NCBI GenBank assembly: GCA_021158725.1
Contig: JAGGUB010000062.1
Location: forward strand, 1-16,800
From: Caldifarciminota bacterium
GTDB lineage: Bacteria > Hydrothermota > UBA3073 > NMUJ01
Reading direction: 5' to 3'
DNA: 16,800 nt
Under the pieces are notes generated by a model. That model had not been told where the DNA came from and searched no databases. It saw only the letters and a program-made list of their open reading frames with translations. Below, one piece after another: positions 1 through 7,241 of this stretch. The translations under genes were made by a program, and so were the position numbers. Numbering within the stretch: position 1 is the first letter of the stretch; each line of letters opens with the position of its first letter.

Positions 1-1236
1 CACTCACTTGCGAGGGTTGCACATGTTGGTGATTACACAGGGTTTAAGGTGGAGAAAACGCTACTGGATAGGGTCAGGTCACACCCCAACATCCGTATCA
101 TGCAGAACGTGTTTGTGGCTGAGCTCATCGTCAGAGATGGTACCTGCTACGGTGTATATGTATTGGAAGATAGCAAGCTGGTACCTGTGACGGCGGGGTT
201 GACGTTTCTTGCCACCGGTGGTGCTGGCCAGGTGTATAAGTATACCACAAACCCAACGATTGCCACAGGTGATGGGCTTGCCATGGCGTATAGGGTGGGT
301 GCTGAAATCGCTAACCTCGAGTTTGTACAGTTTCATCCCACCACCCTATACGGGTACGAGATTGAAGGGCGTAACTTTCTGCTTACCGAAGCATTAAGGG
401 GTGAAGGTGCCCGCTTAATGACACGAGATGGACGACATTTCATGAAGGATTACCATCCCCAAGGTGAGCTTGCACCACGTGACATAGTGAGTCGTGCCAT
501 ATACATGGAGATGCAGAAATATAACCTACCCTGTGTGTATCTCGATCTCTCCAGCATACCAAAGGAGCGGTTAAGTGAAAGCTTCCCACAGATAACCACA
601 ACCCTATGGCAACTCAATATCAACATACCTGATGACCCAGTACCTGTGATACCTGCCGCACATTACCTTTGTGGTGGTGTCAAAACCGACGTATGGGGAA
701 GGACCAACATCGTCAACCTCTACGCAGCGGGTGAGGTCGCCTGCACTGGTGTACATGGTGCCAACCGCTTAGCCAGTAACTCGCTACTTGAAGCGCTCGT
801 ATTCGCAAGCCGTGCCGCTGAACATGTGCTTACGGAAGCTTCACGAGCTGAACAGAAAACGTTTCATGTGCTCACCTCTGGTGATAAGCGTTACGGTCAT
901 TGTTCAGAAATAAAAGCTGAACTACGTAGGTTGATGTGGACACATGTGGGTATACTACGTAATGATAAGGATCTTATGGTTGCACGTGACAAAATCCTGA
1001 CATGGTTGGACGAGCTCGAACATCAGTTACCGCAACTCCATACCACACGTGAGCTGTTCGAATTACGTAATATGTTGACCGTAGCGTATCTTATCACAGA
1101 ATCTGCCCGTAGGCGTAAAGAATCGCGTGGCCTACACTATAATGTTGATCATCCTTCGAAAGATCCACGCTATGTAAGCGATACCGTGATCATCAAACCA
1201 TCTTCCGAGCTACCTGTACCACTTTACATGCGATAA
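1..1236 (+). CDS. nadB: L-aspartate oxidase, 5'-truncated by window edge
   Basis: FAD enzyme that oxidises L-aspartate to iminoaspartate, the first step of de novo NAD synthesis; NadA then makes quinolinate. The frame is open from base 1 and about 130 N-terminal residues, including the Rossmann FAD motif, lie outside the window. The GTG at 49 is internal. Seen: a flavoprotein segment ATGGAGQVY followed by TTNP; then QFHPT and NFLLTEALRGEGARL; then ELAPRDIVSRAI; then PAAHYLCGGV; then GEVACTGVHGANRLASNSLLE. The last two blocks and the C-terminal RRKESRGLHY segment separate NadB from the related SdhA/FrdA flavoproteins. The C-terminal helical domain is complete to the TAA stop. dnaG follows after a short gap that holds an inverted repeat. 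The identification is firm; the missing part cannot be judged. Confidence 0.95.
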   Translation, partial: HSLARVAHVGDYTGFKVEKTLLDRVRSHPNIRIMQNVFVAELIVRDGTCYGVYVLEDSKLVPVTAGLTFLATGGAGQVYKYTTNPTIATGDGLAMAYRVGAEIANLEFVQFHPTTLYGYEIEGRNFLLTEALRGEGARLMTRDGRHFMKDYHPQGELAPRDIVSRAIYMEMQKYNLPCVYLDLSSIPKERLSESFPQITTTLWQLNINIPDDPVPVIPAAHYLCGGVKTDVWGRTNIVNLYAAGEVACTGVHGANRLASNSLLEALVFASRAAEHVLTEASRAEQKTFHVLTSGDKRYGHCSEIKAELRRLMWTHVGILRNDKDLMVARDKILTWLDELEHQLPQLHTTRELFELRNMLTVAYLITESARRRKESRGLHYNVDHPSKDPRYVSDTVIIKPSSELPVPLYMR

Positions 1237-1259
1237 GGATTCAACCCCTGTAAAGTGGT
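1218..1259 (+). promoter_or_regulatory. Perfect 11-bp inverted repeat spanning the nadB stop
   Basis: The arms ACCACTTTACA (1218-1228) and TGTAAAGTGGT (1249-1259) are perfect reverse complements separated by 20 nt. The left arm lies in the last nadB codons, and the loop holds the TAA stop and an AAGGA. No T-run follows, so it is not a standard intrinsic terminator. It could be an mRNA processing or stability hairpin, or an operator ahead of dnaG. The pairing is observed; the role is inferred. Confidence 0.5.
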
Positions 1260-1293
1260 TGTTGGTAACCTTAGTGAAAGTATCTTAAATTTA

Positions 1294-2943
1294 ATGGTTG
1301 ACCCAGCCACCATCGAACGTATACGTGAAGCCAATCCTATCGAAGATGTGATCGGCGAATTCCTAACGCTCGAGAAAGTTGGCAAACAGTATCGTGCATT
1401 GTGTCCGTTTCATCCGGATACAAAGCCATCGTTTTACATATCACCAGATAAGGGGGTGTATCATTGCTTTGGTTGTGGCAAAAGCGGTAACGTGTTCACT
1501 TTTCTGCAGGATTACAAAGGTATGTCGTTCATCGAGGCGCTACACTTTTTGGCTGAACGTGCAGGTATAAGTTTGGACCTGACACGGCTAAGCCCAAAAG
1601 TATCGCAACAGCTTACCATCCTTGAGGAGGCGGCTAATTTCTACCACAAGATGTTACGTGACCCCAAAGGTCGTACCTGCTACGAGTATCTCAAATCTCG
1701 TGGTGTGGATGAGACAGCTATCGAGCATTTCATGTTGGGATGCGCCCCATCCGGTTATGTGTTAGTACCTGAGCTATCGAAACGCTACAGCTTGGCTACC
1801 CTCATAGAGGTGGGGCTTGCAACCCAAGACGATAAGGGTGTGTGGGACTTCTTCCGTAACCGCATAATATTTCCGGTACGTAATACGTTTGGTAGGGTGA
1901 TAGGGTTTAGCAGCCGTATCATCGATGTGGGTGAACCCAAATACCTTAACTCACCCGATACCCCCGTATTCCACAAGAAGAAGGCACTCTATGGGATGTA
2001 CGAGAATCGTGATGCTATACGACGTGAGGGTATGGTGTATCTGGTTGAGGGTAACCTCGACCTCATCTCGTTATGGCAGCACGGTATACGTAACGTGGTG
2101 GCTACGTTAGGGACAGCGCTTACACCTGAACAGGCGCTTGTGATTAAACGCTACACTGATAAGGTTGTCATACTCTACGATGCGGATGATGCAGGTCATA
2201 AGGCTGCATCACGTGCAATCGATATACTGCTTGCAGCTGATCTTGACGTTTATGTTAAGCTATTACCTGAAGGTGAAGACCCAGATACCTACATCAAGGT
2301 ACAGTCGGTGGATGAGTTCAATGCACTCCCTACACTAACTTTTGTGGAGTATAGGGCACGTGATTATCACAACAAGCCAGCTGACGAGAAGATAAAGATA
2401 TTACAGGAATTGCGTGTATCACTCCATAAGATAAAAGATAGGTTACGTCGTACGGTATGGGTTGATGAAGCATCGAAGTTGCTCAACATATCACGTGAGA
2501 TACTGGAGGAGCCACCCGAATCCACCAGCTTTCTAACTGTATCTGCTGCTAACCGTGACAGGCTCGAAGCTGAAATACTTGGGTTAGCTGCAAGAGACGA
2601 GGCATTACTACAACTTATAAGGATGAAGATGGCACCCGAAGATTTTGTCCCTTCGTTACAGAATGTGGCCACCCTCATCTTTCAAGGTAAACAGGTGGGT
2701 GAGATATTCCATCTAATAGAATCCGATACCCTACGTGCGTGTTTTGCACGTACGTTGTTCATGAAGATAGAGGCTGATATCACTTACGAAACGCTGGTTG
2801 ATGACTATTTGCGTGCATTACGTAGGTTGAAAATAAAGGAACGTATGCAGATGTTGAAGTCACAGCTGGAGGAAGATCCAACCGCACTCAGAGAGTATCA
2901 GCGGTTGGCTGAGGAGTATCAACAGTTGTTACGAAAAGAATGA
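1294..2943 (+). CDS. dnaG: DNA primase DnaG
   Basis: Synthesises RNA primers for lagging-strand replication. The frame is open from a GTG at 1255, but I chose the ATG at 1294 (549 aa). It places the zinc ligands at C37, H40, C58 and C61, close to the positions in E. coli DnaG, and it puts the upstream inverted repeat outside the gene. Domains: CHC2 zinc finger about 30-95 (CPFH, then CFGCGKSG); primase core about 110-240 with RNRIIFPVRN; TOPRIM about 246-340 with the catalytic EGNLDLI (E252) and DADDAG (296-301); and a divergent charged helical C-terminal region that should bind the replicative helicase. There is no strong Shine-Dalgarno before 1294, so the start is less certain than the identity. 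The stop overlaps the next start as ATGA. nadB upstream is on the same strand, so co-transcription is likely. Confidence 0.95.
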   Translation: MVDPATIERIREANPIEDVIGEFLTLEKVGKQYRALCPFHPDTKPSFYISPDKGVYHCFGCGKSGNVFTFLQDYKGMSFIEALHFLAERAGISLDLTRLSPKVSQQLTILEEAANFYHKMLRDPKGRTCYEYLKSRGVDETAIEHFMLGCAPSGYVLVPELSKRYSLATLIEVGLATQDDKGVWDFFRNRIIFPVRNTFGRVIGFSSRIIDVGEPKYLNSPDTPVFHKKKALYGMYENRDAIRREGMVYLVEGNLDLISLWQHGIRNVVATLGTALTPEQALVIKRYTDKVVILYDADDAGHKAASRAIDILLAADLDVYVKLLPEGEDPDTYIKVQSVDEFNALPTLTFVEYRARDYHNKPADEKIKILQELRVSLHKIKDRLRRTVWVDEASKLLNISREILEEPPESTSFLTVSAANRDRLEAEILGLAARDEALLQLIRMKMAPEDFVPSLQNVATLIFQGKQVGEIFHLIESDTLRACFARTLFMKIEADITYETLVDDYLRALRRLKIKERMQMLKSQLEEDPTALREYQRLAEEYQQLLRKE

Positions 2944-3560
2944 AGCTAATCCTGCTCCTGCTGTTACTTGGGCAGTACGATCTGTACCTTGCACGTGTTA
3001 AGTATCGTGGTGGTGATTGGTACAACGATCCCGATATACTTGTCAACCTTGCACAGGAGTTGAACAAACGTACCACACTCAGGGTGTATCCACGACAGGT
3101 GGTGGTCGACCTCAAAAGTGATGAGATATTCAACTATCCGTTTCTATTCCTTACCGGGCATGGTGATATACAGTTATCGGATGAGGAGGTATCCAACCTA
3201 CGTAGATATTTGACGAGCGGCGGTTTCCTCTATGCGGATGACGATTATGGTATGGATGAGTACTTTCGACGTGGGATGAAGAAGGTGTTTCCCAACCTTG
3301 AGTTTGTTGAGCTACCTTTTGATCACCCTATCTATCACATACTTTATGACTTTCCAAATGGACCACCCAAGATACATAAACATACTGGTAAGCCGCCCAA
3401 GGGTTACGGTATATTCTATCAGGGTAGGCTGGTCGTCTACTACACGTATGAGAGCAACGTATCAGATGGCTGGACCGCTGTACATAATGATCCACCCGAA
3501 AAGCGTGAACAAGCCTTCCGTATGGGTATAAATATCGTACTATATGCGCTTACACAATGA
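2940..3560 (+). CDS. DUF4159 family protein, probably exported
   Basis: Recognised by the whole-length pattern of the DUF4159 family: ARVKYRGGDWYNDP near the N-terminus, FLTGHGDIQLSDEE (about 71-84), SGGFLYADDDYGMD, LPFDHPIYH, KIHKHTGKPPKGYGIFY and HNDPPEKREQAFRMGINIV. At 206 aa it is essentially this one domain, whereas many relatives carry it behind transmembrane segments or as part of a larger exported protein. The N-terminus (MKLILLLLLLG) looks like a minimal signal sequence, though short. The biochemical function is unknown; the GHG and GGFLYADD blocks resemble glutamine-amidotransferase-like folds, but I see no Cys nucleophile in the expected place. It overlaps the dnaG stop by 4 nt (ATGA), so it is translationally coupled, although dnaG is not a functional partner I know of. 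The stop lies 29 nt from the end of a convergent gene. Confidence 0.85.
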   Translation: MKLILLLLLLGQYDLYLARVKYRGGDWYNDPDILVNLAQELNKRTTLRVYPRQVVVDLKSDEIFNYPFLFLTGHGDIQLSDEEVSNLRRYLTSGGFLYADDDYGMDEYFRRGMKKVFPNLEFVELPFDHPIYHILYDFPNGPPKIHKHTGKPPKGYGIFYQGRLVVYYTYESNVSDGWTAVHNDPPEKREQAFRMGINIVLYALTQ

Positions 3561-3589
3561 TCACTTAAATGTTATAATCTTACGTCAAC

Positions 3590-5014
3590 CTACTTCGGTA
3601 CTGGGTACATGTACAGTGCGTGCTGGGTGAGCAATATCACCGTGTCATGATGGACTATTATATCTCTGATACCTGTATTGTCGGGATTGAAAAATAGTGA
3701 GAAATCTGTCTCCCACATCGTATGTGGATGCGTAAATATTTGATATCGTGAACCCACAAAAATGGTGTCCGATTTGGGCTCTACATCCACAATCGGTGGC
3801 GTAAAATGTAGGTATTGCCACGAATTGTGTCCCCATATGCCAAGCCTACCAGTGTTATGCTCAACAACTATGATACGTTTACCCCATGGTTTGAGTAGAT
3901 CCACACCCATCGGGAAATTCTCTTGTGTATCACGTACCTCCACCAGTGTATCCCTCAACAGATAGAGTGAACCTGTCGTACCTATCCATAGACCATCATC
4001 GGTTGCCAACAACGCAGTTATGGGATGTAACTGCCACCGCCACTCTTTTAGCTTGATACCATCATGAAACCTTGCCAACCTCGTGCTGGTGCTTACCCAT
4101 AGGGTATCACCCAGGGTTGCGATCACATATCGTGTAAACCCCCACGGTAATCTTATTCGATGCCAAGTTTCGCGTGTTGGGTCAAACCCTATCACCCCAT
4201 ATTGGGTTGCAATATATATGTGGTTGCTACTTGTTTGTAAACTCAATGGGCTACCGAACTCAAGCATTAGCTCCTTTTCTGGATAGTAGTACTTACTTTT
4301 ACCGTGGATGTCGAAACTCATAAGGTATAGTTCACCATCCTTATTACCAGCTATCCATATCTTATTATCAAGTATCACCCCACCACAGCTACCTTCAGCC
4401 CCCCAACAGTAATATTCTTCTTCACCTTTATATCTATGGTAACGCATAAGCCCGTAGTGTTCGACACCTACCCACATATAGAGATCGTCCTCGTAAACCC
4501 ACAGGTATGCATGTAAGTTAGCATATTTATCCATCACCCAATACGGTGTAAGTACCGGATAGTCCTCAGGGGGGCTCAATTCCCACCTTATTTCTACACC
4601 TGGATATATTGTATCCCATGTGTAATTGCGTTTGTTAAAAACCCATTCCCTACCCGATATCAGCAAGTAGATTTGGTCACCATCGATACCCATATTTTCG
4701 ATAGTACCTGTCATCGGTAACGGATAGGTTATCCAATATCCTGTCTTCAGGTTCAACCTACCCAACACCGACGGTGTAGCGAACCATAGGTTGTAGGTAT
4801 TGGGGTCAGCTACTACCCCGCTTATACCGTATGGTAGCTCCCTTTCCGTACATATGGGGGACCAGCGATCTCGAAACTTATCATACGTAAGTAACGAAGT
4901 AGGTGATGCCACAATCACATAGGTAGGTGTGCTTGTCACCCCAGCTACTTGACGGAAATCACCATAACCTGCCCACTCGCTGGGCAGCAACAACACCAGA
5001 AATATGCAAGGCAT
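3590..5014 (-). CDS. Secreted beta-propeller-like protein
   Basis: 474 aa with no recognised specific function. The N-terminus (MPCIFLVLLLPSEWA) is hydrophobic and signal-like but lacks the usual basic residue. The rest is a series of roughly 45-residue units carrying the propeller strand pattern LWxGT or IYIAT followed by a Gly and a short strand: NLWFATPSVLGRL (75-87), LYMWVGVEHYGLMRY (178-192), IWIAGNKDGELYLM (219-232), IYIATQYGVIGFD (266-278), LWVSTSTRLARF (305-316), LWIGTTGSLYLL (342-353), TIFVGSRYQIF (417-427) and TVILLTQHALYMY (458-470). This resembles two-component-regulator propeller or PQQ/Kelch-like repeats found in exported proteins of FCB-group bacteria. Trp and Tyr are abundant. 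It starts 6 nt after the stop of the PDO gene with no visible Shine-Dalgarno, so it is probably coupled. A ligand-binding or scaffold role is only inferred. Confidence 0.7.
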   Translation of the reverse strand: MPCIFLVLLLPSEWAGYGDFRQVAGVTSTPTYVIVASPTSLLTYDKFRDRWSPICTERELPYGISGVVADPNTYNLWFATPSVLGRLNLKTGYWITYPLPMTGTIENMGIDGDQIYLLISGREWVFNKRNYTWDTIYPGVEIRWELSPPEDYPVLTPYWVMDKYANLHAYLWVYEDDLYMWVGVEHYGLMRYHRYKGEEEYYCWGAEGSCGGVILDNKIWIAGNKDGELYLMSFDIHGKSKYYYPEKELMLEFGSPLSLQTSSNHIYIATQYGVIGFDPTRETWHRIRLPWGFTRYVIATLGDTLWVSTSTRLARFHDGIKLKEWRWQLHPITALLATDDGLWIGTTGSLYLLRDTLVEVRDTQENFPMGVDLLKPWGKRIIVVEHNTGRLGIWGHNSWQYLHFTPPIVDVEPKSDTIFVGSRYQIFTHPHTMWETDFSLFFNPDNTGIRDIIVHHDTVILLTQHALYMYPVPK

Positions 5015-5020
5015 ACCGAG

Positions 5021-5677
5021 TTAGGGTTGTATTATTCTCTTGGTGGCTTTCAATACCTCATCCACGTATGCGGATTCGGGTAGTGCACCCTCGAACATTA
5101 TTTCATCATTTATTACGGTTTTGGGCACCCCATACACATTGTATTTTTGGGCTAACTCCATGAATTCAAGTGCCTCAACCATATCTGCTGTTATGTGATC
5201 GTTAACAAACGCTATTTGATGTGCTAAATACACGGCAGCTGGACAGTACGGGCATGTAGGGGTGACAAACACTTGGATATGGACTGGCGTGTTTATTGCC
5301 TCAAGTTTACGTAAACTCTCGTCACTGAGTTCGGTCATCTGCGTGGATACCATCAATATATCACGTATCAACGTAGTGAACTCATAACCTGATGGCATAC
5401 CATAAAACCTTATACCATAGTCTTTTTCGTCACATACAGCGATTGCCGGTACCTTATCAACCTTGTATTGCTCAACTTTATCTTTATCGGTGACAAAATT
5501 ATACACATTAGAGGTGATCAGAGGTGATAAATCAGCAACCTCATTTACCAGCAACTCAGCTTCTTTACAATACTCGCAGTTTATCTCCTGTGTGAACGTA
5601 ACCAGCTTCACGGGATGTTTCAACTTACTAAATAATTTACGTAACTCGTTACGATCGTTTTCCCCCAAAAGTGGCAT
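5021..5677 (-). CDS. Protein disulfide oxidoreductase (PDO), double thioredoxin fold
   Basis: 218 aa, the usual PDO length, with two thioredoxin-like units each carrying a CxxC motif: CEYC at 34-37 and CPYC at 142-145. Each is followed by the cis-proline loop of the fold (KVPAI at 75-79, GVPKT at 183-187). CPYC is the motif usually catalytic in this family, which is often annotated as glutaredoxin-like or PDO and is commonest in thermophilic archaea and bacteria. There it makes or shuffles disulfides in intracellular proteins. No signal peptide is visible, so it should be cytoplasmic. Its ATG shares one base with the atpB stop (TAATG), and AAGGAGG lies in the last atpB codons, only 3 nt before the ATG. 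Both CxxC motifs are intact. Its physical linkage to an ATPase subunit is unusual. Confidence 0.88.
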   Translation of the reverse strand: MPLLGENDRNELRKLFSKLKHPVKLVTFTQEINCEYCKEAELLVNEVADLSPLITSNVYNFVTDKDKVEQYKVDKVPAIAVCDEKDYGIRFYGMPSGYEFTTLIRDILMVSTQMTELSDESLRKLEAINTPVHIQVFVTPTCPYCPAAVYLAHQIAFVNDHITADMVEALEFMELAQKYNVYGVPKTVINDEIMFEGALPESAYVDEVLKATKRIIQP

Positions 5678-7089
5678 TATCCTCCTTCATGTTTTAAATA
5701 CTCATCACGATACTTTCGCCAATACTTATCACGGAATTCCTTCCTTACGCGTTTGAGTTCCTCTTCTGGTAACATACCCAATAAACGCCAGCCGAGCTCA
5801 AGCGTTTCCTCGATTGAACGTTCTTCATACTCACCTTGTGATACGTACTTTTCTTCGAATACATCTGCAAATTTTAGATACAAGCGGTCTACATCTGTGA
5901 GCGCTGCCTCACCAAGTATAGCTGCAAGCTCACGCATACTTCTACCACGTGCATATGCGGCAAAGAGTTGGTTAAACAGATCTGCATGGTCTTCACGTGT
6001 CTTGCCTTCACCTATTCCCTTATCTTTAAGCCGCGACAGCGATGGCAGTATATCTATTGGTGGTGATACCCGCATACGATGTAACGACCTCGATAATATG
6101 ATCTGGCCCTCAGTTATGTAGCCTGTAAGGTCGGGTATCGGATGTGTTTTGTCATCTTCTGGCATCGTAAGTATAGGCATAAGGGTTATTGAACCTTTCT
6201 TACCCTTTATCCTTCCTGCTCGCTCATAGATTGTTGCAAGATCGGTATACATATATCCAGGATAACCTCTTCTACCAGGTACCTCCTTACGGGCAGCCGA
6301 TATCTCACGTAATGCTTCACAATAATTGGTCATATCCGTAAGTATGACCAACACATGCATATCCTTTTTGAATGCAAGAAACTCAGCCAACGACAACGCT
6401 ACTCGGGGGGTGGCAAGCCGTTCAATCGCAGGCTCGTTTGCCAGATTAATAAAAAGTGTGGCACGTTCGAGTGCACCTGTTCTTTCGAAATCCTCGCGAA
6501 AGAATTCCGCCTCTTCGTATGTGATACCCATCGCAGCAAACACCACCGCGAATTTCTCTTCACCCGATAGCACCTTAGCCTGACGTGCTATCTGGGCTGC
6601 AAGCGCATTATGTGGTAGACCTGAACCCGAAAAAATAGGTAACTTCTGTCCACGTACGAGTGTGTTGAGGCCATCGATTGCTGAGATACCGGTTTGGATG
6701 AACTCGTTAGGATAGTCCCTTGCATCGGGATTGATAGGACTACCGTTGATATCTACAACTTCCTCAGGTAAAGGTGGTGGTGCACCATCACGGGGTTCAC
6801 CCAACCCCGTAAATATGCGACCCAGCATATCGATGCTGACACCAAGCTCAAGCGGCTTACCGATAAATCTGACTCGCGTTTTATTAACATCGATACCCTG
6901 GGTGCCACCATACACCTGTACCAACGCTTTGTCACCACTTACTTCGAGTACCTGCCCCCTACGTAGCTCACCAGAGGATAGCCGTACGTAACCTATTTCA
7001 CCATATTTGACATTCTTCGTCTTCTCAACGAATAGCAATGGCCCTGCGACATTCGTGACGGTCTCATATTCACGTAAAACAGCCTTCAT
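5677..7089 (-). CDS. atpB: V/A-type ATP synthase subunit B (non-catalytic)
   Basis: Non-catalytic nucleotide-binding subunit of the V1/A1 head, alternating with catalytic A subunits. The frame opens at a TTG at 7125, but I chose the ATG at 7089 (470 aa) because homologues begin at the equivalent of MKAVLREYETV and because the TTG belongs to a TTGACA promoter box. Seen: N-terminal beta-barrel about 8-80; LPIFSGSGLPHN (150-161), where the P-loop of the A subunit is replaced as expected for B; PGRRGYPGYMYTDLATIYE (271-289), the B-subunit signature; and a C-terminal helical domain to EYLKHEGG. All diagnostic positions look normal, so it appears functional. No A, D, E, F, C, I or K subunit gene is present in the window, which is odd because B normally sits between A and D. 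It is the first gene of a three-gene minus-strand unit. Confidence 0.95.
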   Translation of the reverse strand: MKAVLREYETVTNVAGPLLFVEKTKNVKYGEIGYVRLSSGELRRGQVLEVSGDKALVQVYGGTQGIDVNKTRVRFIGKPLELGVSIDMLGRIFTGLGEPRDGAPPPLPEEVVDINGSPINPDARDYPNEFIQTGISAIDGLNTLVRGQKLPIFSGSGLPHNALAAQIARQAKVLSGEEKFAVVFAAMGITYEEAEFFREDFERTGALERATLFINLANEPAIERLATPRVALSLAEFLAFKKDMHVLVILTDMTNYCEALREISAARKEVPGRRGYPGYMYTDLATIYERAGRIKGKKGSITLMPILTMPEDDKTHPIPDLTGYITEGQIILSRSLHRMRVSPPIDILPSLSRLKDKGIGEGKTREDHADLFNQLFAAYARGRSMRELAAILGEAALTDVDRLYLKFADVFEEKYVSQGEYEERSIEETLELGWRLLGMLPEEELKRVRKEFRDKYWRKYRDEYLKHEGG

Positions 7090-7098
7090 ATCCACTGA

Positions 7099-7125
7099 AA
7101 TATACGAGATATTTGGGTTTGTCAA
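7099..7125 (-). promoter_or_regulatory. Probable promoter of atpB-PDO-propeller unit
   Basis: On the minus strand, TTGACA (7125-7120) is followed after 15 nt by TATATT (7104-7099); with a 17-nt spacer the -10 would be TATTTC. The ATG at 7089 lies 9 nt past the -10, so the transcript would have almost no leader. The TTGACA match and the divergent context support it; the short spacer weakens it. Confidence 0.45.
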
Positions 7126-7144
7126 CTAATCATCACAATAACTA

Positions 7145-7183
7145 ACCGTCACGATACTGCCTGTTATACCGTCAACAGTACTA
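7145..7183. repeat. Short direct and inverted repeats between divergent promoters
   Basis: ACCGTCA occurs at 7145-7151 and 7168-7174, 23 bp apart, and both copies are followed by a similar tract ending in TACTGC or TACTAC. The second copy lies across an inverted repeat, CTGTT (7161-7165) and AACAG (7174-7178). The location between two outward-facing TTGACA boxes suggests an operator. The repeats are short and could be chance. Confidence 0.3.
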
Positions 7184-7194
7184 CAGCAAAAAGA

Positions 7195-7222
7195 TTGACA
7201 AAACCTTCCATCCAGTTATTTA
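7195..7222 (+). promoter_or_regulatory. Probable promoter of SPW-cvpA-fabH-birA unit
   Basis: TTGACA (7195-7200) is followed after 16 nt by TATTTA (7217-7222). The -35 is perfect and the -10 is weak. It lies about 20 nt upstream of the ATG at 7242, which has a good ribosome-binding site, and faces away from the atpB promoter. Confidence 0.4.
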
Positions 7223-7241
7223 GAAAATCTAAGGAGCAACC

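Noticed and set aside
1255..1293. Extension of dnaG to the GTG at 1255 (13 extra residues)
   Set aside because: The GTG lies in the right arm of the inverted repeat, the extra residues do not resemble a DnaG N-terminus, and the ATG at 1294 gives standard zinc-ligand positions.
3605..3614. GTACATGTAC palindrome
   Set aside because: Lies in the propeller codons for the C-terminal Tyr-Met-Tyr; a 10-bp palindrome inside coding sequence is easily chance.
5015..5023. PDO and propeller genes lie in the same frame, separated only by TAA and two codons, suggesting a readthrough fusion
   Set aside because: There is no readthrough context I can recognise. The propeller has its own ATG and a signal-like N-terminus, which would be internal in a fusion. 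In-frame adjacency occurs by chance one time in three.
5753..6121. 122-codon plus-strand frame
   Set aside because: Antisense to the conserved C-terminal half of atpB; Ser/Arg-rich low-complexity translation with no start signal.
7220..7236. TTAGA-AAA-TCTAA mini-hairpin touching the AAGGAG site of the SPW gene
   Set aside because: Only 5 bp of A/T-rich pairing with a 3-nt loop; too weak to claim regulation.
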